From Verpa conica (Eukaryota; Ascomycota; Pezizomycetes; Pezizales; Morchellaceae), in NCBI GenBank assembly GCA_033030425.1, contig JAUFSD010000002.1, positions 1,612,001 through 1,676,000 of the forward strand: 64,000 nucleotides of DNA. The letters are read 5' to 3'. The notes beneath the pieces were generated by a model. That model had not been told where the DNA came from, ran no database searches, and saw only the letters and a list, made by a program, of their open reading frames with translations. Positions 12,873-24,720 of this stretch are shown one piece after another. The position numbers and the translations under genes are program-made. Within the stretch, counting starts at the first letter, position 1; each line of letters opens with the position of its first letter.

Positions 12873-14185
12873 TTACCCTGGCGGATATCTATCACCAGGA
12901 AGATTGTCTACAATCTTGCTTGCATTGTAGATCTCCTCAATCTCTTCCGGGGTTAGAGTCACATTGGCTGCAGCCATATTCTCCTCAAGGTATTTAATCT
13001 TTGTGGTTCTAAAGCAATAGTTAGTAAACTTAATCTGTAGAATAGTAGAAAAAAGAATTATATATACCCTGGGATAGGAATAATGTCCTGACCCTGTGCA
13101 AGCAACCAGGCGATAGTCACTTGACCAGGAGTAACTCCCTTCTTTCTGGCAACTTCAGATACTCTATCAACGAGTTCCAAAATCTTTGGAAAATTATCCT
13201 TGGAAAATCGAGCGATCTATGTATAAAAATTATTAGTAAGATTTAGGTATAGTGTACTGTTTCGATCTATCGTTCTAGATTCTGTAGAAATAAATCGAAA
13301 CAGTATATCTGTATTGGGAAGCTTACCCCTCTTCTGAAGTCGTCCGGTTCAAGATCATCAAAGCTCTTGTAAGCACCGGTCAAGATCCCTCGTCCGAGAG
13401 GGCTGTAGGCAACCAAGGTGACACCCAGCTCGCGGCAGGCTTGTAGAAGCCCAACTTCTTCACTCTGGGCGTCGAGGAAGAAAGGAGAGTACTCGACTTG
13501 GACTGCGGAAATAGGATAGACAGCGTGTGCTCGGCGCAATGTATTGGCACTGCATTCAGAGAGACCAATGTATCTGACTTTCCCTTCTCTATAAAATCGT
13601 AAGTATACGCACTCCCTGGGTGGAGGTGATGATAAAATACTTGACAAGCTCAGCCATTGCCCCCACGGTCACTTCAATAGGAACTGTTGGATCCACACTA
13701 ATCGATAAATTAGTTCACGCTTTCTTAAAGAGAGTAGGACTATTGTAAAATCATTACCGATGCGCATAGAAAAGGTCGATTGTCTCAATATCAAGCCTCT
13801 TGAGAGAATTCTCACATGACTTCTTCACGAACTCCGGATTACCTCGGGAGAGACCTCCAATACTAGGACCAAATCCAAACTTTGTTGCCAAGAAAATCTC
13901 ATCTCGCTTGCCGGTACGTTTAAACCATTTGCCGATTAGATCTTCAGAATCGCCATATACATCAGCTGTATCCCAGTTTGTTGCACCAATCTCAAGTGCG
14001 TGGTCCAAAAGTTTAAAGCGCTCTTCGTCGGGTTTTGCGGCACCGTAATAAGCACTGAGACCCTTTTGTGGTGTCAGTAAATCATTGAATGAGAGAAATG
14101 TTGGGATAGTCATTACCATGGCGCCGAATCCGATAGCAGAAACCTGTGGGCCGTTCTTGCCCATTTTTCTGGTTGGAGTAGACAT
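12873..14185 (-). CDS. Aldo-keto reductase (NADPH-dependent, YakC/pyridoxal-reductase-like)
   Basis: Six exons: 14185-14117, 14062-13758, 13697-13641, 13588-13327, 13216-13068 and 13008-12873. They total 978 nt and 325 residues, the normal family length. The catalytic tetrad is complete: Asp54 and Tyr59 ([12 protein letters not shown]), Lys84 (ATKFG) and His124 (FYAHRVD). Later motifs are [29 protein letters not shown] and the cofactor-binding IPIPGTTK, which is formed across the last intron. Expected role is cytosolic reduction of aldehydes or ketones with NADPH. The substrate is unknown. The tiny third exon (57 nt) was placed by phase and by the conserved HRVDP and [12 protein letters not shown] junctions. 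The model ends in YPPG followed by a stop. Confidence 0.93.
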
Positions 14186-17100
14186 TTTTTAGAATTTTTT
14201 TTTTCAAAAATTGTAGTGTTCGAAGTTGTATTGTTTGATAGTGTTCGAGGTCTGGTGTTTGCAATGGTTGAATAGAGGAGGAGAATTGGTGCATTCATAT
14301 AAGACCTGAGGGTTTCTAGAAAATATAGTGATTAGAGGCTCGCACTGTTATGCTGACATTGAATGTTTGTAAGAATGACGACATTTTTGGAGATACCGGA
14401 GTTATAGTTATAATTATCGGAATTGGAGAAGTCTTTGATCGGGTTCTTGGGATCAATTTCTTGGAGACGGGGTTTCGGAGTTAAGCTTAAGCTTAATATT
14501 ACCGAGCTGACTGTTTCGCTAGCGGTGCGTTGCCGGGTTTAGCGAGCTGACTTCCTCCACCCAGGGTTCCGGGTGCCCTATTTTGCTGATATTACTGTGT
14601 TCGCTACTTCACTCTCGGGGTGTAGTCAGCTATGGTCGGGCGGCGGGCGTAATCGGACAGCGGACAGGGGCAAGACTTGGCGCGGACTACCGGAGGGTAA
14701 CTTCTGTTCTCTCATCTGTAATTCTATTAGTACCCCTATCAGTAAGTAGTCTGTGGAGTATTATAAAATGTGGCGATTGGGTACGGGGCGCGTACATACC
14801 AAATGCGTAATCTACAGCCAAGCAACCTCCCCTAAAAGCCTAAAACCTTAGGAGAATAGCTTCACTTTAATACCTATATTATGTAATGTATATCTCTTAT
14901 ATAATTTAAATTCACTTTCTATGAGGATACATGTAACCTACAGAAGGTTCAAGCCCTTTTTGTGGAGGCTCGGTTGCAATGTGTACCCAAGGCAGACTTT
15001 ATTTTTTAGCTGCACATACCAGGCACCAAACCAGGTGCTCCATGGCAGTCAGTTTTTTACTTACATGTTTCTTTTTCTCTGATATAATATATTCTAAGCT
15101 CCGTACTAACGTCTGATTCTAGGGGATTTAGTAGGTAATCGCGTATGTGCCAATTAATACATAGAAAACTAATAGTCTATTCAAGTCACCATGTACCAGT
15201 ACATAACTGATTGTCAGAGTTTATTTTTGGACTGGCATGGTTTATTAATATAGTCCCTGGTAGAATTATATAATGTGTACGTTTGTCTATGCAATGTTTG
15301 TTAGTTGACTAACGTCTTGGGTTTTACGAGAACTCAGAGAATTGTAAGTATCCAGCCTTTGGTTGTAAGCAATATTCGCTGTTATTGTGCCGTCCCTACG
15401 TACTAGAGTCTTTGTTTTAAATGTAGACAATTGCTAAATATCTCCTAGAAAATGTGCACTCGTACGAAGGCGGAATAAAGTCTTCTCGATGTTATATGCT
15501 ATGAATGACTCGGGTACGGTGCATGGTGGGATTAAGGCCAAATCTTTTGAAGACCTAATCTTTTCTATTCATGACTACTAAATTAAAGTAATAGAAACAT
15601 CTGATGCTTCACTTCATAGCTTGAAAGAGATCTTACTGAAATTCTAGTTAAAAATTGTATCGACCTATCTATTTAGGTAAAAAAATTTTTCTCTCTCAAA
15701 CTAGCTACGAAGTATAGTCTCTGAGACTTTAGAAAGCCTTCACTTGACGGGTGTCTAAAATTTTGCGATAGCTAAAGTTGAATCTATATATGACTCAAGG
15801 TACTTTGAGTGAGTATCAGCAAAGGTACCATGAAGTCACTAAGGCGAGGTAGTTATACCTTTGGGAATTAGAGGGTAATTCTAGGCATATATATGTCTAA
15901 AGGCTTATTTTGACCAAATAGGATATTGCGCTGTCTTCTCAACCTTGATATACGCCTCCTCATTTTCAATGTTGAAAACGGCCTAATCCTAAGGAGTTGA
16001 ATTTAATTTGTGCCCGTGTCTAAGATATGGAAGTTAAAAAGCATGGTGAATTACGAGACTGATGATAAACTCTTATGATTTGTCTGTCAGGAAGTGTTGA
16101 TAGTCAGAGGTATCTCAGGTCTATTGGTATATTTTGCTTCGAACTCGGGAGAAACGCAATGGTGAGTAACAACTCCTATGGGGAAGAGGGAATGAAGGGC
16201 GGGATAGCTGTCTCATGGTCTTATGACCAGACACCGGGGAATTCTTTGATATTATCCAGCGACAAGACGAGGGGGCAATGGCGATGGGCAAAAGAGTGAA
16301 ATTGAACTTAACCAAGATCACCGAAGCTATAATGATAGTCATCAACTTTCGGCCACAATATAATGATAACTAAAAAGAGATAACATAGGCTAATGTCTTC
16401 TGCATAATCGGGGAATATTTATAACCTGCTACTAGGGTTTTCCCCCTCTGCTATAGTATAAAACTTTTTTCTGGTATATATACCGAGTGACTTCATGTGT
16501 AATTGCAACCAAATTTGTAGTATATCAGCCTGAAGCCTAGAACACTTTGTGCTCAGATTGTGCTAAGCTGGGTTTGTATGACGTGACTTTAAGATACTGC
16601 ATGCATGAGAATTCAGAAGATAGACTTAATCGTATTAACAATGATCTTAGAGGGTTTCACGACCCACGCATTTACGAATAATTCATTTATTCAGAGGGTT
16701 TCATGATTGACACATTTTCGATATTGGGGAGTAAATCTCGCACCGGATGTAGCTAGAAACAAATTCGGGAGCTGTCTCAAAGTTAGTTCTCCGGTTGAAT
16801 TGAATGCTCATTCAAGTAACTAACAAAGGCTGATCAAAGAGAGAATCATGAAGGGTTTGTGCCGTGTAGATTACCCTATAGTCTAACATCTATTATTACG
16901 AGTGATTCTTTGAGTACGTGATAGACTTAGATATTCTTGTGTCACTAAAAACTAGGGCACGCATTTCCCTATATATACTACTGTATGAGTTTTACCGGGA
17001 TTTACAAGTTTAAGTATAGTATTTGGTTTTCAGCTGGTGCTCTTATCCAATAATTGCGTCCCTGAAGGATAGCTCCGCGTTATATGTTAGCATTGGGGGC

Positions 17101-17936
17101 TCATTTATTCCGGCGGCACATCTCTTGCAGTACACTACATGGGTCAGGTGAGTTAAGCTGCAGGCTTCGCAGGCCTCCCCGCAAGGGATGCTGGAAGACG
17201 TTGGGACAGGATAAAGTTTTACTCCCGCTGTAAGATCCTAGCCTTGCAATGTTGCCAGCATTATTAACGAAATCTCATAGAATCTCGCACCTGCCCGAGA
17301 TTCAGGGTATAGCGCTGCTCAGCCCAATATAGGTTTGAGTTAAGGCATATGTATAGGATATTAGGGATTATTATGGGATTAGTGAGATCTAGGACAATCT
17401 ATGGGAGATAAATAAACTGAGGAGTATTTGATAGTCATAGAATCATAATGATAGTGTTTTTAATGCCCTGGAGCCCTCCCCGATTCCCCGTGGAAAGTCA
17501 GGCTTCTAATCCGGGGTTGCGAGGGCTTTCGGTATCCACTGTCGGCAGTCTTGCCTAATCCTTTTAACCTTTAGTTGGGCACGTTGCTGAGATACTGGGT
17601 AAAAGGGAGGCTAAATTCGATATCCCGGGGTTCTATACTGATTTAATATATGCATAAAATGCCTTACCGTTCATGGACTTGGGTGGAAACAAGACTTTAT
17701 TTGTGGGGTATTAATTTCAAGTATACCATCTCTTCTCAGCCCTTGCACTATCCCTTCAAATCTCCGATCTATAGCGTAAGGGTTAGTTTGTCAACATCCG
17801 AACAGGCTATTTTGAACTCTGGTTACTAAATGTTGGTAATTCTTCAATCAACTGGCCTATACTCTATCCTGCTCGAATCTCCGGACCCACAGCGCACAAG
17901 CACCACATACTTGGGCTCTAGAAACAATTTGTAAAT

Positions 17937-17942
17937 GTGGGG
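17937..17942 (+). promoter_or_regulatory. Candidate CreA carbon-repression site
   Basis: GTGGGG fits the CreA consensus SYGGRG. A second match, CTGGGG, is at 18035-18040. Both lie 400-520 bp before the xylanase start. Six-base matches occur by chance, so this is only suggestive. Confidence 0.25.
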
Positions 17943-18005
17943 AAGTTTTGCCAAAATGTATACCGCCCGGAGCATTTTGTTAACCATGTGGCATTTTACC
18001 AGACA

Positions 18006-18011
18006 GGCTAA
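18006..18011 (+). promoter_or_regulatory. Candidate XlnR/Xyr1 xylanase-activator site
   Basis: GGCTAA, the published XlnR core, lies about 440 bp upstream of the GH10 xylanase start and 24 bp from a CreA-like CTGGGG. A site here makes biological sense, but the motif is short. Confidence 0.3.
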
Positions 18012-18344
18012 TTCGGAGAATTAATGGTGATCTTCTGGGGAATAATACGCTATATTGTACCCAGACAGGGGAAGCTATACGAACGTAGTATTACTATACC
18101 ATGTACCTTTGTAGCTCAACTTCATAGGGAGATGATAGATGACGGGCGAGTGGACTGATCTTCAGGAACATCCTTTCGGGCCGTAGACCACTTTGTTTTC
18201 GGAGACAGTAGGGGTTGCTTCCGACAGCCTTCCTTGTTCAATCACATCAGTACTATCAAAGCTTTTCGAAGTTGAGCTATAGCTTGTTTTAGCTACATGA
18301 AGATTTTTTCAATGTAATAGACCTATGTACTCTAGAAGAAAAGC

Positions 18345-18352
18345 TATATAAA
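18345..18352 (+). promoter_or_regulatory. TATA box of the xylanase gene
   Basis: TATATAAA, 98 bp before the ATG at 18450. The spacing is normal for a strongly expressed fungal secreted-enzyme gene with a short 5' UTR. Confidence 0.6.
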
Positions 18353-18449
18353 CCTTCAATGTCTCCTTGACGAGTAAAAATTCCATCACCATCATTCAGG
18401 CCATCAGTACTTCCTCATTCATTAAACCAGCACCTCGGACGCTTTCACT

Positions 18450-19622
18450 ATGAAGACTATCTCTATTCTCGCTATCTTGTTGGCTCCCAACGCGGTATTC
18501 GGGCTCTTGAACCCTAAAATAGTGGCTAAGGGCAAGAAGTATTTCGGGTCTATTGCAGATCCTAACACCTTGTCCAACAGCAATGTTCAGACTATCCTTA
18601 AATCTGATTTTGGCGCGATCACTCCCGAGAACAGCTTGAAGTGGGATGCGACTGAGCGTAAGTCTAATTCTTCTAGTCATTGTAGATTTTTGAACTTAGT
18701 TGTCTAACCTATTTCCTTACAGCCTCTCGTGGTAGCTTCAGCTTCACTAATGCTGATACGACTGTCAACTTTGCCATTAACAACGGCCGCCTTGTCCGTG
18801 GACATACCCTTGGTAAGCTTAGTAGGCTTATTAAAAGTTGAAGGTCAAAATGCTTACCCAACTATTTCTAGTCTGGCACTCACAGCTTCCGTCATGGGTC
18901 TCAGCCATCTCTGATAGTGCTACATTGACCTCAGTTATTCAAACTCACGTCACGACCCTCGTCAGCCGTTATAAGGGAAAGATCTATGCTTGGGACGTTG
19001 TGAACGAAATCTTCGACGACAGTGGTAACTTCCGTCAGTCAGTCTTCTACAGGCTCCTCGGCGAGAGCTTCGTCGACATTGCATTCAGGGCCGCCCGCGC
19101 AGCTGATCCAGCGGCAAAACTCTACATCAATGACTACAATCTTGATGGTCCCGGCGCCAAGATTAACGCATTGGTTGCTCTTATCGGCAGGTTGCAATCT
19201 CGTGGTGTCCCAATCGACGGTGTCGGCACCCAGGCACATTTGATCCTCGGTGGTGTCGGTGGTGTTCAGACCCAGTTGCAAGTCCTTGCCAATACTGGTC
19301 TCGATGTTGCTATCACTGAGCTTGATATCCGTATCCCTAAGGACGTTACCACCGCGAAGTTGACCCAGCAGGGAACCGATTACAATACTGTCACCAAGGC
19401 TTGCTTGGCAGTTAGCAAGTGTGTTGGTATCACCGTCTGGGGTGTCAGTGATGCAGTAAGTAGAGAAAGCCCCAAGAGGCTAGAATATTGAATTTAGACT
19501 GATGAAAACCATAGAACTCTTGGGTGGACAGCACTTTCCCGACCTACGATTCCCCGCTCTTGTGGGATGACTACTTTAACAGGAAGGCCGCTTATACCGG
19601 TGTTGACAGCGCCTTGACCTAG
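18450..19622 (+). CDS. Secreted endo-1,4-beta-xylanase, GH10
   Basis: Four exons: 18450-18657, 18723-18812, 18872-19455 and 19515-19622, giving 329 residues. Residues 1-18 are a signal peptide (hydrophobic core, cleavage after VFG). The rest is a single GH10 barrel with no carbohydrate-binding module. Visible marks are [16 protein letters not shown] (substrate-contact strand), [12 protein letters not shown] (formed across the second intron), acid/base Glu145 in WDVVNE and nucleophile Glu249 in ITELDIR. The spacing of 104 residues between the two Glu fits the family. [13 protein letters not shown] is formed across the third intron. The enzyme hydrolyses internal beta-1,4 bonds of xylan outside the cell, which suggests growth on plant material. 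A TATA box and candidate XlnR/CreA sites lie upstream. Confidence 0.96.
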
Positions 19623-20509
19623 TCCCCTATAGTAGTCGGAGTACTAAAATTGTGGTTGAGATGATGACGGATATGATGGAGTTGATGTTATTGTGGCGAG
19701 CAGTCAAGTACTCAAGTTGGCGCCTTTGAAAATGTACCTAAAAAACAATGTTTCCCCCCAAACGATACCTAGTCCGTATGAATACCTCCTCGATATGCTC
19801 TCCCAGAGTATTATTTATATGGCCTGAGGGACAGAAATGTGAGGAAGGTAGCATCGAGTGACACTTTCATGTTCAATGACAAACAGCTATTATCCTTATG
19901 CAGGGATTTGACAGCTGGAATAAATGAATCAATACATGATTTGAAAACTGGGTTTTCTATAGTTAGAAAAGTATTGGCCCAGGGTTACACTATAGCAGGG
20001 TTCGGGTGTAGATCAGTTATAAGTAGAGTAAGAAACCTCCTTTTGTACGTACCTGGTGCCTAATGTGGGGCCTACAAGCTCAATTAGGGCCGAAATGATC
20101 AGGACTTATGGCCACTGTTAAAGTAGAGTCCTAGTTTAGTATCATCGAGATGGTGTTGAAAACTCTTTATATGCAGGGTCTGTAGTACCTATATTGCTTC
20201 GTAGAATAATATGACATGCATCCTGCGGGCCACCGGTAAACACTCCCCGTAATTGAGGCATCACACACCACACAGTTGATGGACGTGGCCTTAAAGGTTT
20301 AAGCAACACGTATACCCCACACAAAATTGCCGAATGTTACCCCGCAGGATCAAACAACCGCCAGAATGAATCTTCACCCTGCAGTAAAAGGTAAAAACCC
20401 TGCACAAAAGTCAGCTACGGCTGTTCGGTAATAAATATGGCATATCTCCACTGCACTCCTCTATCTCAAGCTTTCAATACTCCCAGTCATCCCCTCAGCA
20501 GATATAACG
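19623..20509. other. Intergenic spacer
   Basis: 3' flank of the xylanase and promoter of the C15 peptidase. No convincing coding or RNA feature was seen. Confidence 0.5.
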
Positions 20510-21389
20510 ATGCCTACCATCCCAGCCCCACTCGATGAATCCAGGAAACCCATCACCGTCTATCTCACCGGTTTCGGAGTTCGTCTCCTGACTTCTCTGT
20601 AGTTTCAAAAAAGAGATTTAATAAAAAAAATGAGCTAACACACCTCATAGCCATTCCGGGCATTCACCGAGAACCCTTCCTGGCAGATAGTCTCCTCTTT
20701 CCTCCCCACCAGCTCTGTGTCCACCGACCTCTATGACATTACTATAGTTCCCCACCCCACATTCGTCAAAGTCGCTTACGAAACCATCGACACCCTCATC
20801 CCATCTATTCACACCGAGAAAAAATTCGACTATATTCTCCATATCGGTGTTGGCCTTCCCGGAGACTATGAGATCGAGACTGTCGCTCACGAAAAGGGAT
20901 ATGTGAAGGGTGATGTTGACGGGCTGATCCCCGGCGGTAAAAAGGCGGATATAGAGAAGGAAAAGGAGGATAAGGGTGGCGATACTGGGAAAAATAAGAC
21001 GGAGGAGACAGATGGAGGAAGGATTTATAGAACAGATTTAGACGTGGAAGGGATTATAGGGATGGTAGATGCGTGTGGAATGGTGGTATGTACTTGCGCT
21101 TCACAGCTATGGCAGGTATGGTACTTACTAGAGATAGCCCGAAGAGACTCCAGATACACCGCTCCAATTTAGGGAGTCGACTGATGCTGGCCGCTTCATG
21201 TGTGAGTATATATTCCGCACTTCATTGATGTGTGCCGCGGACTCGATGAGGAGAGTGCTGTTCCTGCATGTGCCTCCTGAAAACGATCCCTACAGCATCA
21301 AGACTGGAGTGAGAATGCTTGAGAAGTTTATCATCGCATTTGTAACTGAGGGTGAGAGGTTACGAAGGAAGCGAGAACGAGAGCTTTAA
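20510..21389 (+). CDS. Pyroglutamyl-peptidase-like cysteine peptidase (family C15)
   Basis: Three exons: 20510-20578, 20651-21085 and 21147-21389, giving 248 residues. The first junction creates the family start motif TGFGPF...NPSW. The triad is visible as Glu99 (EIETVAH after HIGVGLPG), Cys187 (DAGRFMCEYIF) and His209 (LFLHVPP). The Cys-His spacing of 22 is close to bacterial members. The family removes N-terminal pyroglutamate from peptides, usually in the cytosol, and no signal peptide is seen here. Residues about 117-146 are an insert rich in Lys, Glu, Asp and Gly that the compact family core does not have. The second intron is less certain: GTATGT at 21086 with an AG at 21146 is the choice that keeps phase. 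The first intron uses an unusual GTTCGT donor. Confidence 0.82.
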
Positions 21390-22546
21390 AGCAGACTTTT
21401 ACTTTTGGTTACAGATATACGGGTTAATTTTTCCCGGTTATAGTAAATTAAGCAGGATACTGCTTTTTTATCTCAAAGTTAAAATCAACTTTGTAGGCAT
21501 TTGCCTAACCTAGTCTACTAATTAGTTGTATAGCAGAAGATAATGTATCAAATAGTTTATAGGCCTAGTGGAAGAATTAAAGTTGCAGGGGTTCTGTGTA
21601 ACTGTAAAGCCTGATATACAATGAAGGTGGCTCTGTGATTACATTAGTAGACGACTTTAATATTGCGCGGATATCTCTGAGCTTAATAAGTCCACTTTGT
21701 TGGGTGGGAGTCCCTATGGTTGAATTCGTCCGGCACCATTCTCACCCTCGCAATGTCACCGAATATCTTCCCAGCTCGAATCGAGAGGTGTGACCACGTC
21801 TAAGTTGTTTTGAGTGGTCACTATTACTTGGGGTACCGGTCGAGTGCTGGAGCTCCCCCAGCTTACTGGCGTAATATAAATGTTACACTCATGATCATTA
21901 ATGTATCTACTCCTAAAGTAGGAGCACACTACTGCCAGACGGCCGGGTCTATAGTAGAGTGCGCATACCTATTCATGTTAAAATCAAAATAGAACGTAAA
22001 CATGCTGAAAGAGGTGACTAGCGCTGCTAGCCAAGTAGAGGTAGAGTAAATTCTTTCTGTAGCTCAAGGTTTTAAAGGCGAGTAAGTTTTCTACTGTTAA
22101 TCTCAATGATGGGGTTTGTAGATGGGTGAAGAACAATGGCAGTGGTGAGGCTCTGCCTACCATACTAAGCTATGGGTACCACGAGCTGAGGCTGATTGTA
22201 TGTTTTGCAACACGTATATTCGACGGAATCTGCCGCTAAACCCCCCCCTGCTTTCGAGTGAGTGATTATGATTACTCACTGTAAGGTATAGGAATGTTAC
22301 ATGAACCTAGGAGCATAAGCGCTTTTATTATTACAATAATATCTGTACTGGAAATTTTAACTGTTAAATAGAACATTTGAAACACCGTCACAATAGTTTG
22401 ATAATTGTACGAACTTTCCAGGCCACAAGTTTTCATGATATCATGAAATGCAATATTTTGTCCCCCATAGTTATAGCTACAGTTTAAGAGACCCAAATGC
22501 CTGCCAAACCCCACCAAAGCATCCCAACTCCATCACTACTCCCGTA
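21390..22546. other. Intergenic region between convergent genes
   Basis: Lies between the 3' ends of the C15 peptidase (+) and the methylcitrate dehydratase (-). AT-rich, with only short open frames. I see nothing supportable. Confidence 0.5.
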
Positions 22547-24373
22547 CTATTTCTCAGTTACATATAGATTGACATACTCATCTACATCCAGCTCCTTAAT
22601 ACTATCTAACTTCTCGCTCGCTTTGATAATCTTCTCAGTCCTTGCTTTTCCAAGGTGTCCTGAGACATGTCTCTCAAACTTCTCTAACAGTAATGGGATA
22701 CCCTCCTCACGTCTGAATTTATGCCCAACAGGGTACTCAACCGCTACCTCATCCAACACAGTTCCGTCCTTGAGAGTAATTTGAATGGCATTTCCAATAC
22801 TCCTCTTATCTGGTGCGTGATACTCGAGAGAGTAGGTCTTGTCCTCGACACACTCCATCTTTGCTCTCAATTCGTCAATTCTGGGGTCTGCAGCGACGTC
22901 GTCCGCATAGTCCTGGGCAGTGAGACGACCGTAGATGAGGGGAACGGCAACCATGTACTGGATGCAGTGATCACGATCAGCATAGTTGTTCAAAGGTCCC
23001 TTCTTGTCAATAATCCTAATCGCAGCCTCTTGAGTCCTGATACGAATTTGGGAAATATCGTCGGTGGTCTTCTCAAGACGTTTGAGTTCGCCGTGGAGGA
23101 TCATGGCAGCCTCACAAGCAGTCTGAGAATGGAATTCAGCGGGGTAAGAGATCTTGAAAAGAACGTTCTCCATGACATAAGATCCGTAAGGACGCTGGAA
23201 TTTAAAGTCCTCGGACTTAAAGAGGACATCATAGAAACCCCATGTTTTAGCGGTAAGGACGGATGGAATACCGCCCATACCGTTCTTGACCATCAATGCG
23301 AGGTTTACAGCACGAGAGCAAGCGTCGCCAGCGGCCCATGACTTACGGGACATTGTGTTAGGGACATGACGATAGGTCCGGAGAGATTGTCCATCAACCC
23401 ACGCCTGCGAAACGGCATCGATGGTCTGCTCAAGGTTGAGTCCAAGGAGCTTAGACACAACTGCAGTGGTAGCAACCTTCACGAGGACAACATGGTCAAG
23501 ACCGACACGGTTGAAGGAGTTCTCGAGAGCGAGGCACCCTTGAATCTCATGTGCCTTGATCATGGCCTCGAGGACATCCTTGATTTTGGGTGCCGGGAGT
23601 CCCTTAGACTTGTTGGTACGGGCAAGCCAATCTGCTACTGCAAGAATACCACCCAAGTTATCGGAGGGGTGGCCCCACTCAGCAGCGAGCCAACAGTCAT
23701 TGTAGTCAAGCCATCTAATAGCAGTACCGATATTGAAAGCTCCACGGATGGGGTCGAGCTGGTAAGGAGTTCCAGGAACCTTGGTACCATTTGGAACGAC
23801 GGTTCCTGATGGAGCTGTTAGTTCTGAATTAATTGGATGAGGAGTGAGGCATACCTTCGACAACGGGGCCCAAGAGGTTTGTGCACTGCTCAAACTTCAG
23901 TGCCTCAAGACCACATCCAAGGGTATCGATAAGGCAGAGACGTGCAGTTTCCCACTACTCCACATTACTATTAGCACATCATCTCTAAAATAATCTTAAC
24001 ACCCTCAATTCCATCTCAGGTTCAATATAAACGCCTAGAATAGGATCGAGATGATAAAATACCATCAATAAAGTAAAATGGGAATGCCTACAGCCAGTGG
24101 AGAATTGATCTCATAGTTGTGAACATAGTCGGCAATGTCTTTGAGGACCTGATCAGGCTCAGGTTTTTCATTCTGGTTCACAATCCCTTGGACAGTACTC
24201 TGTCTTGAAGTCATAGTGGAGAATGTTCGTGGTACTGAGATAGACTTTCTGTGTTGTACTGGAGCAAAAGACGAACGGACAGAGATCTGACGGCAGAGCG
24301 CGGGGGAAATACGACGAGAAACTGTACGAGGGACGACAGCAGATCTCGACAGGGAACGTGCCAAAAAGGACAT
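22547..24373 (-). CDS. prpD: 2-methylcitrate dehydratase, mitochondrial
   Basis: Three exons: 24373-24092, 23954-23855 and 23814-22547, giving 549 residues. The protein belongs to the MmgE/PrpD family. Recognisable blocks are ETARLCLIDTLGCG (built across the first intron), RWLDYNDCWLAAEWGHPSDNLG, AHEIQGCLALENSFNRVGLDH, VSQAWVDGQSLRTYRH, SRKSWAAGDACSRAV and NYADRDHCIQYMVAVPL. The first 60 or so residues are rich in Arg and Ser and lack acidic residues, as in a mitochondrial targeting sequence. The reaction is dehydration of 2-methylcitrate to 2-methyl-cis-aconitate in the methylcitrate cycle, which removes toxic propionyl-CoA. No other gene of the cycle is in the window. A LINE insertion lies 332 bp upstream of the start. 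Confidence 0.95.
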
Positions 24374-24704
24374 GATCTAAAGTTTGAGATAGGAGACAAA
24401 CACCAATTGATTGATGGTAATTGTAGAATGCGGGGAAGAGAAGGAGGGGGAGAAGAATGGCCAAATCATGTGTAAATAATAATGCGGGTGGGCGGAGAGT
24501 TGGCAGGAGCCGAGTGTAGCCTCCCCCGTGGCCGAGCCGAGGACAACCACCTTCTGTCTCCGACATAATTTTATACAGTAACCCTAACCCTCGGAATACC
24601 AGAGTCATTTGGGATAAGAGTCTGGAGAGTCGTTGGCCACAGCCTCTACGGCGTCCGTGAGAACTTCTGAAACCCGGAGAATACATTATAGGGAATGGTA
24701 GGTT
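24374..24704. other. Upstream region of the dehydratase gene, cut by a LINE
   Basis: Probable promoter and 5' UTR of the minus-strand gene starting at 24373. It includes a short telomere-like stretch of two CCCTAA-type units at about 24580-24592. The retroelement nest begins immediately after, so any promoter element more than 332 bp from the start now lies over 9 kb away. Confidence 0.55.
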
Positions 24705-24720
24705 AGGATTAAAGATAGGG
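24705..24720 (+). repeat. Left copy of LINE target-site duplication (16 bp)
   Basis: AGGATTAAAGATAGGG, an exact match to 33771-33786. The two copies bracket the whole retroelement nest. Confidence 0.95.

Larger units (their letters stand above)
14186..18449. other. 4.3-kb intergenic region
   Basis: AT-rich, with stop codons dense in all frames. The first few hundred bases are the reductase promoter, and the last 500 or so are the xylanase promoter, where a TATA box and candidate XlnR/CreA sites can be seen. Nothing recognisable lies in between. Decayed transposon sequence or non-coding RNA cannot be excluded by eye. Confidence 0.5.

Noticed and set aside
21202..21207. GTGAGT as a splice donor in the C15 peptidase
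   Set aside because: A good donor by sequence, but splicing there would remove the catalytic Cys187 and the conserved EYIF segment. Read-through keeps the family motif.
24578..24595. Telomere-like CCCTAACCCT stretch
   Set aside because: Barely two units. Too short to argue for an interstitial telomere or a fusion point.
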